Source: Halegenticoccus tardaugens
Lineage (GTDB): Archaea > Halobacteriota > Halobacteria > Halobacteriales > Haloferacaceae
Assembly: GCF_004116405.1 (NCBI RefSeq)
Contig: NZ_SDIC01000005.1
Location: forward strand, 124,001-188,000
DNA length: 64,000 nt
Reading direction: 5' to 3'
In this document: positions 35,065 through 44,677 of the stretch, piece after piece
Layout: each line of letters opens with the position of its first letter
How positions within the stretch are numbered: the stretch's first letter is position 1
The notes under the pieces: generated by a model
The model's input: only the letters and a program-made list of their open reading frames with translations
Databases searched by the model: none
Told to the model about the DNA's origin: nothing
Program-made: the position numbers and the translations under genes

Positions 35065-37104
35065 CTAAATAAGCCCACTTGTTTCAATTACTGCGTATCC
35101 CACTACTTCTGTCGTGTGGTCTGTCTCCCCGTCTCTGCTTTGTTCTTCCTCGACGAGGAACTCTACCCCAGAGTTGGTGAGGTTGCGATACCGGAGGCTC
35201 GCTGTATCAGAACCATCGAACGTTTGTAAGTCAGCTAGGAACAAAGGTGCTTCATAGTTCTCCAAGAAAGAAGCATTGTGCCAGGAGTCAGTTACAATAT
35301 TGGGCGTTCGTCCGATTTCAAACTGTGTACCGTTAATATCGAATGTACCCGGTTCGATCGCCGTGTACCCTACCGTCTCAGATACATGAATCCCATCTAA
35401 TCCTTCTTCTTCCTGGAGGCGAATCTCGGTACCGGTGCTCGAGGTGTTCCGTTGACGGGTTACGATTGGATACGGGCCGTTGCGTGTCTGCGATTGAGCG
35501 AAAACGACCGGCGTAGTGGTGAAATTCTGCACGAAATCACGTCTGGTGAATTGATGATCGGTCGCCGTCGTCCCTACTTCGATCCGGTTACCCGATGATG
35601 AAATATACGCACCAGATTCCATGACGATATACTGAATTGTTTCCTCTACGTGCTTACCGTCCTGATACGTCCATTCTTCGATCTGAAACTCGAAACGTTC
35701 ACTTCGGACGTTCCGCAGTCTCACGTGAGCAGGATGAATTCCATTGTAGGAAACTGGCTTCATGATCACGACTGGATTGTCGTATGCTCCCCTGAGCGAG
35801 ACAGTACGCCACGCGTCTCGGTCCGGCTGATTGACCGAGACGGTACCGCTTTCACCGATAGAGAGTGCGGCCTCGACGTCGACTAATCCGTATCCCTGAT
35901 CATTGGCGGACAGACCGATATTTTCCGCCGTCTGGCGCAGGCGACTGCGAGCGCCATCCGGGTTCCCGTAACTGTCCTGCGAGAGCTCGCCGCTCTCGTC
36001 GTACGTGACGTTGTTCGCGTTGTTGAACCCGACCGCCATCAGCTGCGCGCCCGCACCGGCAACGTGAGGTGCTGCCATTGACGTCCCCGAGAAGGTGGCG
36101 TATCTCCCGGAGACAGTGGAGTAGATCTCGGCACCGGGCGCGGCGAGTTCGATTTCGGGACCCGTCGACGAGAACGGCGCGACGGTGTCGTCCCGCGTCG
36201 TCGCGCTCACAGCGACAACCTCCGGGTAGGCGGCTGGGTAGTCGACGCAGCCGTCGCACCCGTCGTTCCCGGCTGCTGCGACCAACAGCACGCCGTTGCG
36301 GTAGGCGTATTTACAGGCGTCGTGGACCGTCTGCGAGCCGACGTCGCCGCCCAAGCTTAGACCAGCCACGTCCCATCCTTGGTCGGCCGTATAGGCGATC
36401 GCGGCGGCGACGTCCGAGTAGTATCCTTGACCGTTGCAGTCGAGTGCTTTTAGCGCGTGGAGGGTCGCTCTGGTGCTAACGCCGACGACGCCCTCTGCGT
36501 TGTTCGCCGCGTCTGCGGTACCGGCGACGTGCGTCCCGTGATCGTTGTCGTCGTCCCAGGGCTGGAGGCACTCATTTCCGTTGGACAGCGCACACGGTTC
36601 ACCCGAAACGGCCATTCCACACGGAATGTACGCGTTACCCTCCCCGAGATTCGCTTGGAGGTCGGGGTGGTCCGAGTCAATGCCGGTGTCGATAATCGCG
36701 ATGTCCGCGCCTCTTCCGGTGTAGCCGTCGTGCTGTGCTTCGTCGGCGTCGATCCGATCGACGCCCCACGGGATCGTCTGGGTTCCGGTAGACTCGTGCC
36801 CCGTCGCTTCGAGAATACCATCCGGCTCAACGTATCGGACATCGCTATGGCTGTTGAGAGCGGTATAACTCTCGGGAGCGAACGTACCGACAATCGCCCT
36901 TCCGATGCGGCCGAAGTCGATCGTCTGATGGACCTCACTCGCTTCCGTCTGTACCGCTTCCATTGCCTCTTCCGTCGATGTTCCGATTATAAATCGATCT
37001 GGGTGAGGTGTGCTACTGGCTTTTGCTCCTTGACTTCCGAGGATGATTGTGCCCGCACCGACCGTTCCTTTCAGAATTTCTCGCCGAGTTATTTTATCAG
37101 ACAT
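35065..37104 (-). CDS. Tat-exported subtilisin-like protease with three C-terminal repeat domains
   Basis: A 679-residue halolysin-type protease. TRREILKGTVGAGTIILGS is a twin-arginine signal. A propeptide (about 35-100) with the I9 pattern precedes the S8 domain. Catalytic residues are Asp139 (IAIIDTGIDSDHPDL), His189 (DHGTHVAGT) and Ser342 (FSGTSMAAPHVAG), with Asn280 for the oxyanion hole. Cys residues near 162-180 and 283-286 may form disulfides. The last 250 residues hold three similar units of about 80-90 residues, each ending in a pattern such as DGxHxxETxxYxxxExG. They recall H-type-lectin-like domains. It is presumably secreted and may bind or process glycosylated surface proteins. 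Confidence 0.92.
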   Translation of the reverse strand: MSDKITRREILKGTVGAGTIILGSQGAKASSTPHPDRFIIGTSTEEAMEAVQTEASEVHQTIDFGRIGRAIVGTFAPESYTALNSHSDVRYVEPDGILEATGHESTGTQTIPWGVDRIDADEAQHDGYTGRGADIAIIDTGIDSDHPDLQANLGEGNAYIPCGMAVSGEPCALSNGNECLQPWDDDNDHGTHVAGTADAANNAEGVVGVSTRATLHALKALDCNGQGYYSDVAAAIAYTADQGWDVAGLSLGGDVGSQTVHDACKYAYRNGVLLVAAAGNDGCDGCVDYPAAYPEVVAVSATTRDDTVAPFSSTGPEIELAAPGAEIYSTVSGRYATFSGTSMAAPHVAGAGAQLMAVGFNNANNVTYDESGELSQDSYGNPDGARSRLRQTAENIGLSANDQGYGLVDVEAALSIGESGTVSVNQPDRDAWRTVSLRGAYDNPVVIMKPVSYNGIHPAHVRLRNVRSERFEFQIEEWTYQDGKHVEETIQYIVMESGAYISSSGNRIEVGTTATDHQFTRRDFVQNFTTTPVVFAQSQTRNGPYPIVTRQRNTSSTGTEIRLQEEEGLDGIHVSETVGYTAIEPGTFDINGTQFEIGRTPNIVTDSWHNASFLENYEAPLFLADLQTFDGSDTASLRYRNLTNSGVEFLVEEEQSRDGETDHTTEVVGYAVIETSGLI

Positions 37105-37515
37105 CTATACGAATATTATACTGCTATCTTAATAATTTTATTTAGGATAAAATAGTAATTATTTCTTTTATGAATCATATAGTATAGATTGAATATCCAT
37201 AGAGTTTTATACAATCAAAGTGTGTTCAAGCACTCATTTATAAATGTATTTTGGGCGAGGAGGTTCTGGCGCTTTACTACTGGCGAGATCGTCGATACGA
37301 ATGTGATATTGAATCTCAGGACTTAAACTCTGCCGCGAAGTGAGCGGCTTTGGGAGCAGGTACCCCAGTATCGGTAAAACGACCACGTTCGGATTATCCT
37401 CTTAGATTCCAATGAGTACGATACTGCCACCTGCTCCGATAAAAATCACGTTCTCTACGATAGTTGATCATTTTTCACCCACGTATTTAATACACTGTGT
37501 CAGAAGTGATTCTAT
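37105..37515. other. AT-rich intergenic region
   Basis: About 410 bp separating two divergent genes. The part next to the protease start is very AT-rich and should hold its promoter. No gene, RNA or repeat was recognised. Confidence 0.4.
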
Positions 37516-37977
37516 ATGAAGGTACACGATGAACGCATCCCCACAGAACGGTTCGAACGCTTCCTGAATTCGATGCCGCAAGTGAGCGTCGAGCTAGTGA
37601 TATCCTTCGATCGAGGAATCCTCCTGCTGCGGCGACGCAACGAACCGGCGAAAGGAGAATGGTTTTGGCCGGGAACGAGGCTGTACAAAGGTGAGGCGTT
37701 CGATCAAGCGGCGAAAAGGCTCGCGAGAGAAGAACTTGGCATTGAGGTCCAGTTGCGCGGAATGCTTGGGGTTTATAACCACTTTTGGAACACGGGTGAT
37801 CTACCCAACGTGGAGACAACCCATACCGTTAACGTCGTGTACCGTGCTCACTCGAAGAGCGATGCCGAAGACATCACACTTGACAGCCAACACGACGACT
37901 ATCGATTTATCACCGAAATCGATTCGGCGCTGCACAAGTACGTTATCAGATACCTGGATGAGGGAGACTTCTTTTAA
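37516..37977 (+). CDS. Nudix hydrolase, GDP-mannose mannosyl hydrolase-like
   Basis: A 153-residue Nudix protein. VSVELVISFDRGILLLRRRN leads to EPAKGEWFWPGTRLYKGEAF, then DQAAKRLAREELG. The PGxRLxKGE...AxxRLxxxELG variant of the Nudix box, with a one-residue shift of the first Glu, is characteristic of the GDP-mannose mannosyl hydrolase group rather than of ADP-ribose hydrolases. It would split GDP-mannose or a related GDP-sugar. The gmd gene lies 1 kb away and uses GDP-mannose, so it may balance that pool. It is on the opposite strand to gmd and converges on it. Confidence 0.82.
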   Translation: MKVHDERIPTERFERFLNSMPQVSVELVISFDRGILLLRRRNEPAKGEWFWPGTRLYKGEAFDQAAKRLAREELGIEVQLRGMLGVYNHFWNTGDLPNVETTHTVNVVYRAHSKSDAEDITLDSQHDDYRFITEIDSALHKYVIRYLDEGDFF

Positions 37978-38085
37978 TCACTCGTTCGTTCCGTCTGCTT
38001 TCCCTCGAACGGAGGTAGCACCGTAGGTCCGACGTGATGATCTCGTCCTGAACGTCCGTCGCTTACCGAGGATTTTCGAGCACGG

Positions 38086-39012
38086 CTACGATTTTTTCGA
38101 ACCGAACGCGTCGATCGTCGCTCCGAGGCCCGATTCGAGATCGTAGTCGGGCGACCATCCGAGATCACGAAGTTTGGACGGATCAGAAACGTGTCTCGGG
38201 ATCTCGACTCCTTCGTCACGCTGCCGATCGGCGGTCGAGACGAGCCTGACGTCCCTGTCGATCAACTCGAGTATCAGATCCGCCAGCTCTCCGATTTCGG
38301 TATCTTCGCCCCGTCCGACGTTGTAGGCTTCCCCGCTCTCGCCTCCCTTCAATAACGCCAGAAGCGCACTTATGGTATCTTCCACGTACAGGAAGTCTCT
38401 GCTCGGTGAGAGGTTACCCAGTTCGACGGTCTCGCTTGTCAACGCCTGCTCAATAATCGCGGGAACGACGTTGTGGGTCGGTTGCTCCGGTCCGAAGGTG
38501 TTGAAAATCCGCGCCGTCACTGTTTCGAGTTCGTACGTGCGGTGGTAGGCGTGTACGAGTCGATCCGCGGCCGCTTTGCTTCCGCCGTAGGGCTCCGCCG
38601 GATACATCGGATGGTCCTCGGCAATCGGTAGACTCTCTGGAGGACCGTACACGCTCGCCGTGCTCGCGCAGACGAACCTGGCGTTGTCCGCGTTTCGCGC
38701 GGCTTCGAGAACGTTGAGCGTTCCCGTCGCGTTTATTTCCCACGTCGTTCGAGGAGATTCGATGGCCGCGTCGATGCTGGTTTGCCCGGCGAGATGAACG
38801 ATCGCATCAGTCTTTCCCAGTTCGAAGCTCTCTGGCGCTGTGATGTCGCCGCGTTGGACGGATTCGTTCGGACGCGCTTGTACATCGGTTGCTGGACGAA
38901 CGAGTAGAGTGACGTCGAGTCCTTCGCTCGCCAGTGCGTTCCGGAGGTGCCCGCCGAGAAAGCCGGTACCGCCGGTAAGAAAGACCGATTCGAGGGAGGT
39001 GTTCGATGACAT
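38086..39012 (-). CDS. NAD(P)-dependent sugar epimerase/reductase (extended SDR)
   Basis: A 308-residue extended short-chain dehydrogenase. VFLTGGTGFLGGHLRNALASE is the dinucleotide-binding TGxxGxxG. STASVYGPPES and EPYGGSKAAADRL give the Ser and YxxxK catalytic residues, and RIFNTFGPEQ is family-typical. The ATG at 39012 is ten bases after the gmd stop, so the pair is an operon; an upstream TTG would make it overlap. After Gmd the usual partner reduces GDP-4-keto-6-deoxymannose to GDP-rhamnose or converts it to GDP-fucose, and this protein is the obvious candidate. Which product forms cannot be read from sequence. Confidence 0.85.
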   Translation of the reverse strand: MSSNTSLESVFLTGGTGFLGGHLRNALASEGLDVTLLVRPATDVQARPNESVQRGDITAPESFELGKTDAIVHLAGQTSIDAAIESPRTTWEINATGTLNVLEAARNADNARFVCASTASVYGPPESLPIAEDHPMYPAEPYGGSKAAADRLVHAYHRTYELETVTARIFNTFGPEQPTHNVVPAIIEQALTSETVELGNLSPSRDFLYVEDTISALLALLKGGESGEAYNVGRGEDTEIGELADLILELIDRDVRLVSTADRQRDEGVEIPRHVSDPSKLRDLGWSPDYDLESGLGATIDAFGSKKS

Positions 39013-39022
39013 GGTGGTAATC

Positions 39023-40051
39023 CTACTCAACTACCGGTTGTAACCGAAGGCCGGCCGTGGGATTAACCCATCGCTCGTCTCCTCGCTCGACGCGTTGATG
39101 GTCCGTCCGCGCCATATCTCGAATCATCTCTTCGAATGAAACTTCCGCGGACCAATCTAGTTCGTTCTCGGCGCGCAAGGGATTGGACTGGAGCACGTTC
39201 ACTTCCGCAGGCCGGTAGAACCGTTCGTCGACGACGACGTAGTCCTCGTAGTCGAGTCCCAATTCGTCGAACGCGACCTCCGCGCACCGACGAACGGTGT
39301 AGGTCTGACCGGTTCCAATGACGTAATCGCGAAGGTTTTCGAGGTCCTGTTGCAGCATGTGGTGCATCGCTTTCACGTAGTCCCGCGCGTCACCCCAGTC
39401 TCGTTTTGCATCTAGGTTCCCGAGGCGAAGTTCGTCTTGAAGCCCTTCCTTAATACGCGCCGCCCCGAGGGTAATCTTCCGCGTGACGAACTCTTCGCCT
39501 CGACGCGGGCTCTCGTGATTGAACAGGATGCCGTTGACAGCGTACATGTCGTACGCCTCCCGGTAATTGATGGTCGACCAGTATCCATACAATTTCGCGA
39601 CGCCGTACGGGGATCGGGGGTGGAAGTCCGTCTCCTCGGTTTGGGGAACTTCGTCGACCTCGCCGAACATCTCACTGGTGCTCGCTTGGTAGAACCGGGC
39701 GTCGGGCGCGTGCTGGCGTACCGCTTCGAGTAACCGGGTTACCCCTAATCCAGTAACGTTTGAAGTGTACAGGGGTTGTTTGAACGACGTTCCGACGAAT
39801 GACTGCGCCGCCAAGTTGTACACTTCGTCAGGCTCGGCGTTTTCGACGGCATGGTTAAGCGAAACCTGATCCTCCAAATCTCCCTCGATGAGCTCGATCG
39901 AATCGTCCTCAACGAGATGCTTTATCCGCCAGTAATTCTTCGACGACGTTCTGCGAACCAGCCCGTGGACATCGTACCCTTTGCGGTCCAAATATTCGGC
40001 GAGATAACTTCCATCCTGTCCCGTCACTCCGGTTATTAGCGCAGACGGCAT
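39023..40051 (-). CDS. gmd: GDP-mannose 4,6-dehydratase
   Basis: A 342-residue SDR enzyme. ALITGVTGQDGSYLAEYLDRKGYDVHGLVR is the family-typical N-terminus. STSEMFGEVDEVPQTE carries the catalytic Thr/Ser-Glu, RSPYGVAKLYGYW the YxxxK, and NHESPRRGEEFVTRKI the tetramer and nucleotide contacts. The C-terminus includes VVVDERFYRPAEVNVLQSNP. It converts GDP-mannose to GDP-4-keto-6-deoxymannose. It is first in an operon with the epimerase/reductase. An AT-rich stretch of 220 bp precedes it. Confidence 0.95.
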   Translation of the reverse strand: MPSALITGVTGQDGSYLAEYLDRKGYDVHGLVRRTSSKNYWRIKHLVEDDSIELIEGDLEDQVSLNHAVENAEPDEVYNLAAQSFVGTSFKQPLYTSNVTGLGVTRLLEAVRQHAPDARFYQASTSEMFGEVDEVPQTEETDFHPRSPYGVAKLYGYWSTINYREAYDMYAVNGILFNHESPRRGEEFVTRKITLGAARIKEGLQDELRLGNLDAKRDWGDARDYVKAMHHMLQQDLENLRDYVIGTGQTYTVRRCAEVAFDELGLDYEDYVVVDERFYRPAEVNVLQSNPLRAENELDWSAEVSFEEMIRDMARTDHQRVERGDERWVNPTAGLRLQPVVE

Positions 40052-40275
40052 TGAATTTTTAATAAAAAGCTTATTACTTTAATCTATCGGAATAAACGAA
40101 TTTGAATGATTGGGAGAGTTTTGGTAGATCAATGAATAAAATTCCAGTAGTATATTGAATGATTTGGAATCTATATTATTTGAGCTACTATTCACTCTAA
40201 TAGTTTCTCTTTTTCTTCGACTGAATCCTATACCATTCTCGTATTAATGAAAACTTATAGAATATATTATTATAT

Positions 40276-42003
40276 CTATTTAATAGGAGTGCCATCAACA
40301 AGCGATGTCCATGTGTTCACGCTACTATCATAGAATGCGGGCCCAGCTGTATTTCCTCCGCTTCCATCGTGGTAAGCTTGGTTCCCTACTTCCTGTTTCA
40401 ACCGTCGAACATCAGTTGGTTTCGTAGGAGTATTATCACGAAGATAATCTGCGATAATATCTACGTTATACCACTCTTCTTTCTTCACATTTTTAATGTA
40501 GAGTCCGGAAAAATCCACGTCAGTGTAAACGGCAGGTGATCTCTCTATAATTCGAACACCGTAGTGGTGACTTGGAGCGTTATCACTTGAGACAACATCC
40601 AAGTTCGTTACACGCAATCGTGTTATATCGTTTCCTGCGACTTCAACAGCGATCCCGCTCGGAAAGGATCCAGATTTCTGATTATTATTTTTAATTATTC
40701 CCCCTTTGATTACTACATCTGTAAGTTCGCTCCGCGCAGTCGACATTAGTAAGCCATCCATCCAACCGTGTTTAATCGAGCAATCGATAATTTCGACATC
40801 TTTTCCTCCTTCAAGTTTCACGTTGTGCGTGTTTTTTTCTGTTCCGTTTTCGAGGAAGGTGCAGTTTTTGATTTCGATATCTTCTGAGAAACGCCCATCG
40901 ATCATCAATCCTAGACCATCATTATAGGCGATGAAACAATCGCTCATGCGAAAACCACGCGTTTTCCACTGATTTCCATCGACAATTTGTGACGTATCTG
41001 CCTTGATTTCGACACCGCTTCTTCCTTTTCCGTTAAGGATTTGGCACCCGTCTAGGGTGATATCCTTATTATCTGTTTTATTTGTCCATGTGGATACAAC
41101 GGTAGCCTGTCGTTCCCCATCTAGAATACAGTTAGAAACGGTAACGTTCTGACAGCCATGAAAGTGAATACAGTGTTCGTTGTTCTCGTGAAAAGTACAA
41201 TTCACGACTGTGATATTGGTTGTAACCGGAGGATCCTGTTTGCTTGTCAATTCTAACCCATCACCTGTAGAATTAACCGACCAAAGATTAGAGAATTTAT
41301 GATCGCTACCCACCACCTCGATATTATGCATATCACTCAAATCCGTTATTTCATCTGGATTTTGATTTTGCATATTTCCGTCAATGAGAAAGTCCTTTAG
41401 AAGGCATCCGTTGACGACAAGAGGATCACTTCTAGACGCCGGCCGACCGATGTCCAAAATCGCTTTTCCTTTCCCCGGTTCGGTAATCCCATCTGGAAGA
41501 AATACTTTCGTCGAGTGGCCTTGACCTTCGATAGTTACATTATCTTTATTGACAAATATCGCCGCCTCTTCTGCCTTCCCATCTTCCACTTCATACGTTC
41601 CTTCAAGTAAAATCACCTTGCCACCCGTATCAGGTAATGCATTAATGGCTTGTTGAATACCCGAACAGTTCTCTTCGGGGAAGACAATTTGGATCTTATT
41701 GAACTCTTCTAGTGATAATGACTCAAGAATATACTCCCACTCTAGGTCTCCTGCGAGCCATTCATAGAAACCGTCCGAGGTGACACCGAGTGCGGGAGTG
41801 TTCTCTGGTACCGGCAGGTTTTCTCTACTATCCGCCCGATATATTTTTACGTACGATGTTTCCATATTGCTTTCTTCTATTTGTGAGGTCTTTCTCTGGG
41901 TTTCTCTCCTTTTGGTTGGCATAGCACTCGATTTGGTACTCAATGCTAAACCGCCCCCCAGGCCCGAAAGAATTCCTCGTCGCGTTAATTTCTTCATCCT
42001 CAA
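40276..42003 (-). CDS. right-handed beta-helix (pectate-lyase-fold) protein with Tat-like signal
   Basis: A 575-residue protein from a GC-poor stretch. The N-terminus KKLTRRGILSGLGGGLALST fits a twin-arginine signal. Residues about 110-140 (CSGIQQAINALPDTGGKVIL) mark the start of a pectate-lyase-superfamily helix. Many short coils follow, such as VTVSNCILDG and IEIKNCTFLENG, up to about residue 500. Such proteins bind, cleave or epimerise acidic polysaccharides, or act as tail-spike-like adhesins. The catalytic residues are not identifiable by eye. Codon use is AT-rich compared with its flanks, which suggests acquisition. It lies alone upstream of gmd. Confidence 0.78.
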   Translation of the reverse strand: MRMKKLTRRGILSGLGGGLALSTKSSAMPTKRRETQRKTSQIEESNMETSYVKIYRADSRENLPVPENTPALGVTSDGFYEWLAGDLEWEYILESLSLEEFNKIQIVFPEENCSGIQQAINALPDTGGKVILLEGTYEVEDGKAEEAAIFVNKDNVTIEGQGHSTKVFLPDGITEPGKGKAILDIGRPASRSDPLVVNGCLLKDFLIDGNMQNQNPDEITDLSDMHNIEVVGSDHKFSNLWSVNSTGDGLELTSKQDPPVTTNITVVNCTFHENNEHCIHFHGCQNVTVSNCILDGERQATVVSTWTNKTDNKDITLDGCQILNGKGRSGVEIKADTSQIVDGNQWKTRGFRMSDCFIAYNDGLGLMIDGRFSEDIEIKNCTFLENGTEKNTHNVKLEGGKDVEIIDCSIKHGWMDGLLMSTARSELTDVVIKGGIIKNNNQKSGSFPSGIAVEVAGNDITRLRVTNLDVVSSDNAPSHHYGVRIIERSPAVYTDVDFSGLYIKNVKKEEWYNVDIIADYLRDNTPTKPTDVRRLKQEVGNQAYHDGSGGNTAGPAFYDSSVNTWTSLVDGTPIK

Positions 42004-42258
42004 AGAACCATAATATCTCTCTCACCAAAAATCTTCTTTAAAATAATATAAATATAAAAATTTAGAAAATAATTATAATATATAATAAAATCGATTAACG
42101 GCTGCATTTACAGTAGTGTGTAGAACGATTCTCAAGTGACTATTCTCTGGTAGATTTACACCGGGTTTGGATTACCCATATCGGCGGGTCGTCTTCGTAG
42201 GATGCCTTCATTTCTTCAGCCAATAGGTTAGTAAGGAAGGGGATCATAGCACCACTCG
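42004..42258. other. AT-rich intergenic region
   Basis: About 255 bp. The first half is almost pure A and T. It separates the beta-helix gene from the divergent GC-rich MoxR module and should contain both promoters. Confidence 0.4.
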
Positions 42259-42534
42259 ATGGCTATAGCACGTCGACGCAAATTCGTCCATGCCCAGACT
42301 GCGTGGATGCTCGCCGCAGCGCTGACGTTGGCTCTCTTAGATGTGTTGACGCTCGAACTGTTCTTCGTACTCTCGTTGCTCGGCTTTCTTATCGTCGTCG
42401 AGTTCACGGCACCGTTTTCGGTCACTCCCAAGTGGCGGATGCGGCTCAAGTGGCTCATCCTCGCAGGTCTCGTCTCCTTCGGGTACGTCGCGATCCGTCG
42501 TGTCCTCTCCATCCTTCCGATAGAGGTGTTCTGA
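42259..42534 (+). CDS. small membrane protein at the head of a MoxR module
   Basis: A 91-residue protein with hydrophobic segments WMLAAALTLALLDVLTLELFF and FVLSLLGFLIVVEF, then a third near the C-terminus. Its stop is followed directly by the GTG of the next gene, so they are coupled. No catalytic motif is seen. Small membrane partners of this kind accompany DUF4350 and MoxR genes in haloarchaea; the role is unknown. Confidence 0.72.
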   Translation: MAIARRRKFVHAQTAWMLAAALTLALLDVLTLELFFVLSLLGFLIVVEFTAPFSVTPKWRMRLKWLILAGLVSFGYVAIRRVLSILPIEVF

Positions 42535-43617
42535 GTGCGGCTCGACTTCTCCGAGATCGGCTACCCGCGCGCGCTCCTCGCCGCACTCACCGTCCTCCTC
42601 GCGGTGGCGGCGATCGTCGCCGCGAGCACGTCGACGGCGGCGTTCGGCGTCTACAACTCGGCGTGGGACGGCGCATCGGCGCTCCAGACGGAGGCCGACG
42701 CCGTCGGCACGGAGTCGGAGATCGTCCTCAACACGAGCGCCTACGGAGACGTCCCCGCGAACGGGACCGTCGCGGTCGTCCTTTCACCCGAGACGCGTTA
42801 CGAACGCGAGGATAGCGAGCGACTGCGGACCTTCGTTCAAAACGGCGGGACGCTCGTCGTCGCGGACGACTACGGCCGGCACGGCGACGCGCTCCTGGCG
42901 GACATCGACGCGGACGCCCGATTCGACGGCCGGCCGCTTCGCGACGAGCGACACAACTACCGCTCGCCGAACATGCCCGTCGCGACGAACGTCTCGAACG
43001 ACCCGAACGCCTCGATCGTAGAGGGCGTGGATCAGCTGACCCTGAACTACGGGACTGCCGTCCGACCGAACGGTGCCACAGTTCGGGCGACGACGTCCGG
43101 GTTCGCCTACTTCGACGAGAATCAAAACGGAGAACTCGACGCGAACGAATCGCTCGACGAGCACCCCATCGTGACAGTCGAATCGGTCGGGGAGGGTCGG
43201 GTGATCGTCGTCGGCGACCCGAGCCTGTTCATCAACGCGATGCTCGACCGCCCTGGGAACCAGGCGTTCGTCCGGGCGATCTTCGACGGTCACGAGCGCG
43301 CGATCCTGGATTACTCGCACAGCGGCCGCCAGCCGCCGCTCGCCGTCGCGCTCCTGCTCGTTCGCGGTTCGCCGGTACTGCAGGTGCTCGTCGGCGCGGT
43401 CGGACTCGGGGCCGTCGTCGGTTGGGCGGAGCGACCGGGGCTCCTCGGCCGCCTTCGTCGCGGGGACGCGCGCGAGGAAGTTAGGACTGATGCGGCGCGG
43501 AGGGATGAACTGGCGGCGTATCTCCGCCGACAGCACCCCGACTGGGACGACCGCCGAGTCGACCGCGTCATAGCAGGTGTTTTATCCGAAGAAAATAATA
43601 GTGATGGCAATGGATAG
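42535..43617 (+). CDS. DUF4350 membrane protein
   Basis: A 360-residue protein from a GTG start. It has one N-terminal membrane segment (ALLAALTVLLAVAAIVAAST). An extracytoplasmic domain contains LRTFVQNGGTLVVADDYG and GRVIVVGDPSLFINAMLDRP, the hallmarks of DUF4350. A second membrane segment is near residue 290 (VLQVLVGAVGLGAVVGW), and the cytoplasmic tail is Arg-rich. The fold resembles glutamine-amidotransferase-like sensor domains. It overlaps the MoxR start by 14 bases. In haloarchaea DUF4350, MoxR and DUF58 usually occur together and may form a chaperone-like complex that acts on secreted or membrane proteins. Confidence 0.85.
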   Translation: MRLDFSEIGYPRALLAALTVLLAVAAIVAASTSTAAFGVYNSAWDGASALQTEADAVGTESEIVLNTSAYGDVPANGTVAVVLSPETRYEREDSERLRTFVQNGGTLVVADDYGRHGDALLADIDADARFDGRPLRDERHNYRSPNMPVATNVSNDPNASIVEGVDQLTLNYGTAVRPNGATVRATTSGFAYFDENQNGELDANESLDEHPIVTVESVGEGRVIVVGDPSLFINAMLDRPGNQAFVRAIFDGHERAILDYSHSGRQPPLAVALLLVRGSPVLQVLVGAVGLGAVVGWAERPGLLGRLRRGDAREEVRTDAARRDELAAYLRRQHPDWDDRRVDRVIAGVLSEENNSDGNG

Positions 43618-44611
43618 AGTAAACGAAATTTATACTGACATCCGCGACGAGGCGCAGAAGGTCCTCATCAGCAACGAGGACGTCGTCGAGGGATTCACCG
43701 TCGCGCTGCTCACGGAAGGTCACGTCCTGCTTGAAGGCGTTCCCGGCGTCGCGAAGACGACCATGGCGAACCTCTTCGCGCGCGCGACGGGACTGGAGTA
43801 CCGCCGGATTCAGATGACGCCGGACGTCCTGCCCGCCGACATCACCGGAACGCAGGTCTACCGCGAGAACGCGAGCGAGTTCGAACTCCAGCATGGTCCG
43901 GTGTTCGCCAACCTGGTCGTCGCCGACGAGATCAACCGCGCGACGCCCAAAACGCAGAGCGCCTTGCTGGAGGCGATGCAGGAACGGCACGTCACGATCG
44001 AGGGTAACACTCTTTCGCTTCCGAGCCCGTTCATGGTGATCGCGACGCAGAACCCAATCGAAATGGAGGGAACCTTCGAACTGCCGGAGGCCCAGCGCGA
44101 CCGCTTCCAGTTCAAGCTGACCGTCGACCTGCCGACCGTCGACGAGGAGCGCGAGCTCCTGAACCGGTTCGACGCGAGCCCTAATCTCGGCCCGGACGAC
44201 GTCACACAGGTGATACGCCCCGAAGACGTCATCCGCGCCCGACAGGCCGTGACCCGCGTCCACGTCGACGAGAAGGTGAAAGAGTACATCCTCGGCGTCG
44301 TGGCCGCGACGCGCGAGTCGCCCGCCGTCGAGTACGGCGCTTCGCCGCGGGCGACGCTGGCGTTCCTCAACGCGGGAAAGGCTCGCGCCGCGATCCGCGG
44401 CCGCGAGTACGTCATCCCGGACGACGTGAAGTCCCTCGCCGAGAAGGTCCTCGCACACCGGCTCGCTCTCACCGCCGACGCGGAGCTCAGCGGACAGAGC
44501 GTTTTTGAGGTCGTCGAGGAGATTCTCGACCGGGTCGAACCGCCGGAGGGCTCTTCTCTCCCCTCGGAGGGCGTTCCCCTCTCCGACAGGAGCGACCTCT
44601 CCCAAACGTAG
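43604..44611 (+). CDS. MoxR-family AAA+ ATPase
   Basis: About 335 residues. [21 protein letters not shown] is the Walker A region, [25 protein letters not shown] holds Walker B, and [25 protein letters not shown] is the sensor and arginine-finger region of MoxR proteins. MoxR ATPases act with DUF58 and von Willebrand A proteins to mature or activate partner proteins. ATG codons at 43604 and 43610 are both possible, and both overlap the end of the DUF4350 gene. The DUF58 partner lies at 46262-47707 on the opposite strand, convergent with this gene. Confidence 0.93.
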   Translation: MAMDRVNEIYTDIRDEAQKVLISNEDVVEGFTVALLTEGHVLLEGVPGVAKTTMANLFARATGLEYRRIQMTPDVLPADITGTQVYRENASEFELQHGPVFANLVVADEINRATPKTQSALLEAMQERHVTIEGNTLSLPSPFMVIATQNPIEMEGTFELPEAQRDRFQFKLTVDLPTVDEERELLNRFDASPNLGPDDVTQVIRPEDVIRARQAVTRVHVDEKVKEYILGVVAATRESPAVEYGASPRATLAFLNAGKARAAIRGREYVIPDDVKSLAEKVLAHRLALTADAELSGQSVFEVVEEILDRVEPPEGSSLPSEGVPLSDRSDLSQT

Positions 44612-44677
44612 CCGTCTTCGCCGAACGGCTGGCGGTTGCCTTAAACACGAACCGGTGTGCTGCCCGCCAGGATCCGG

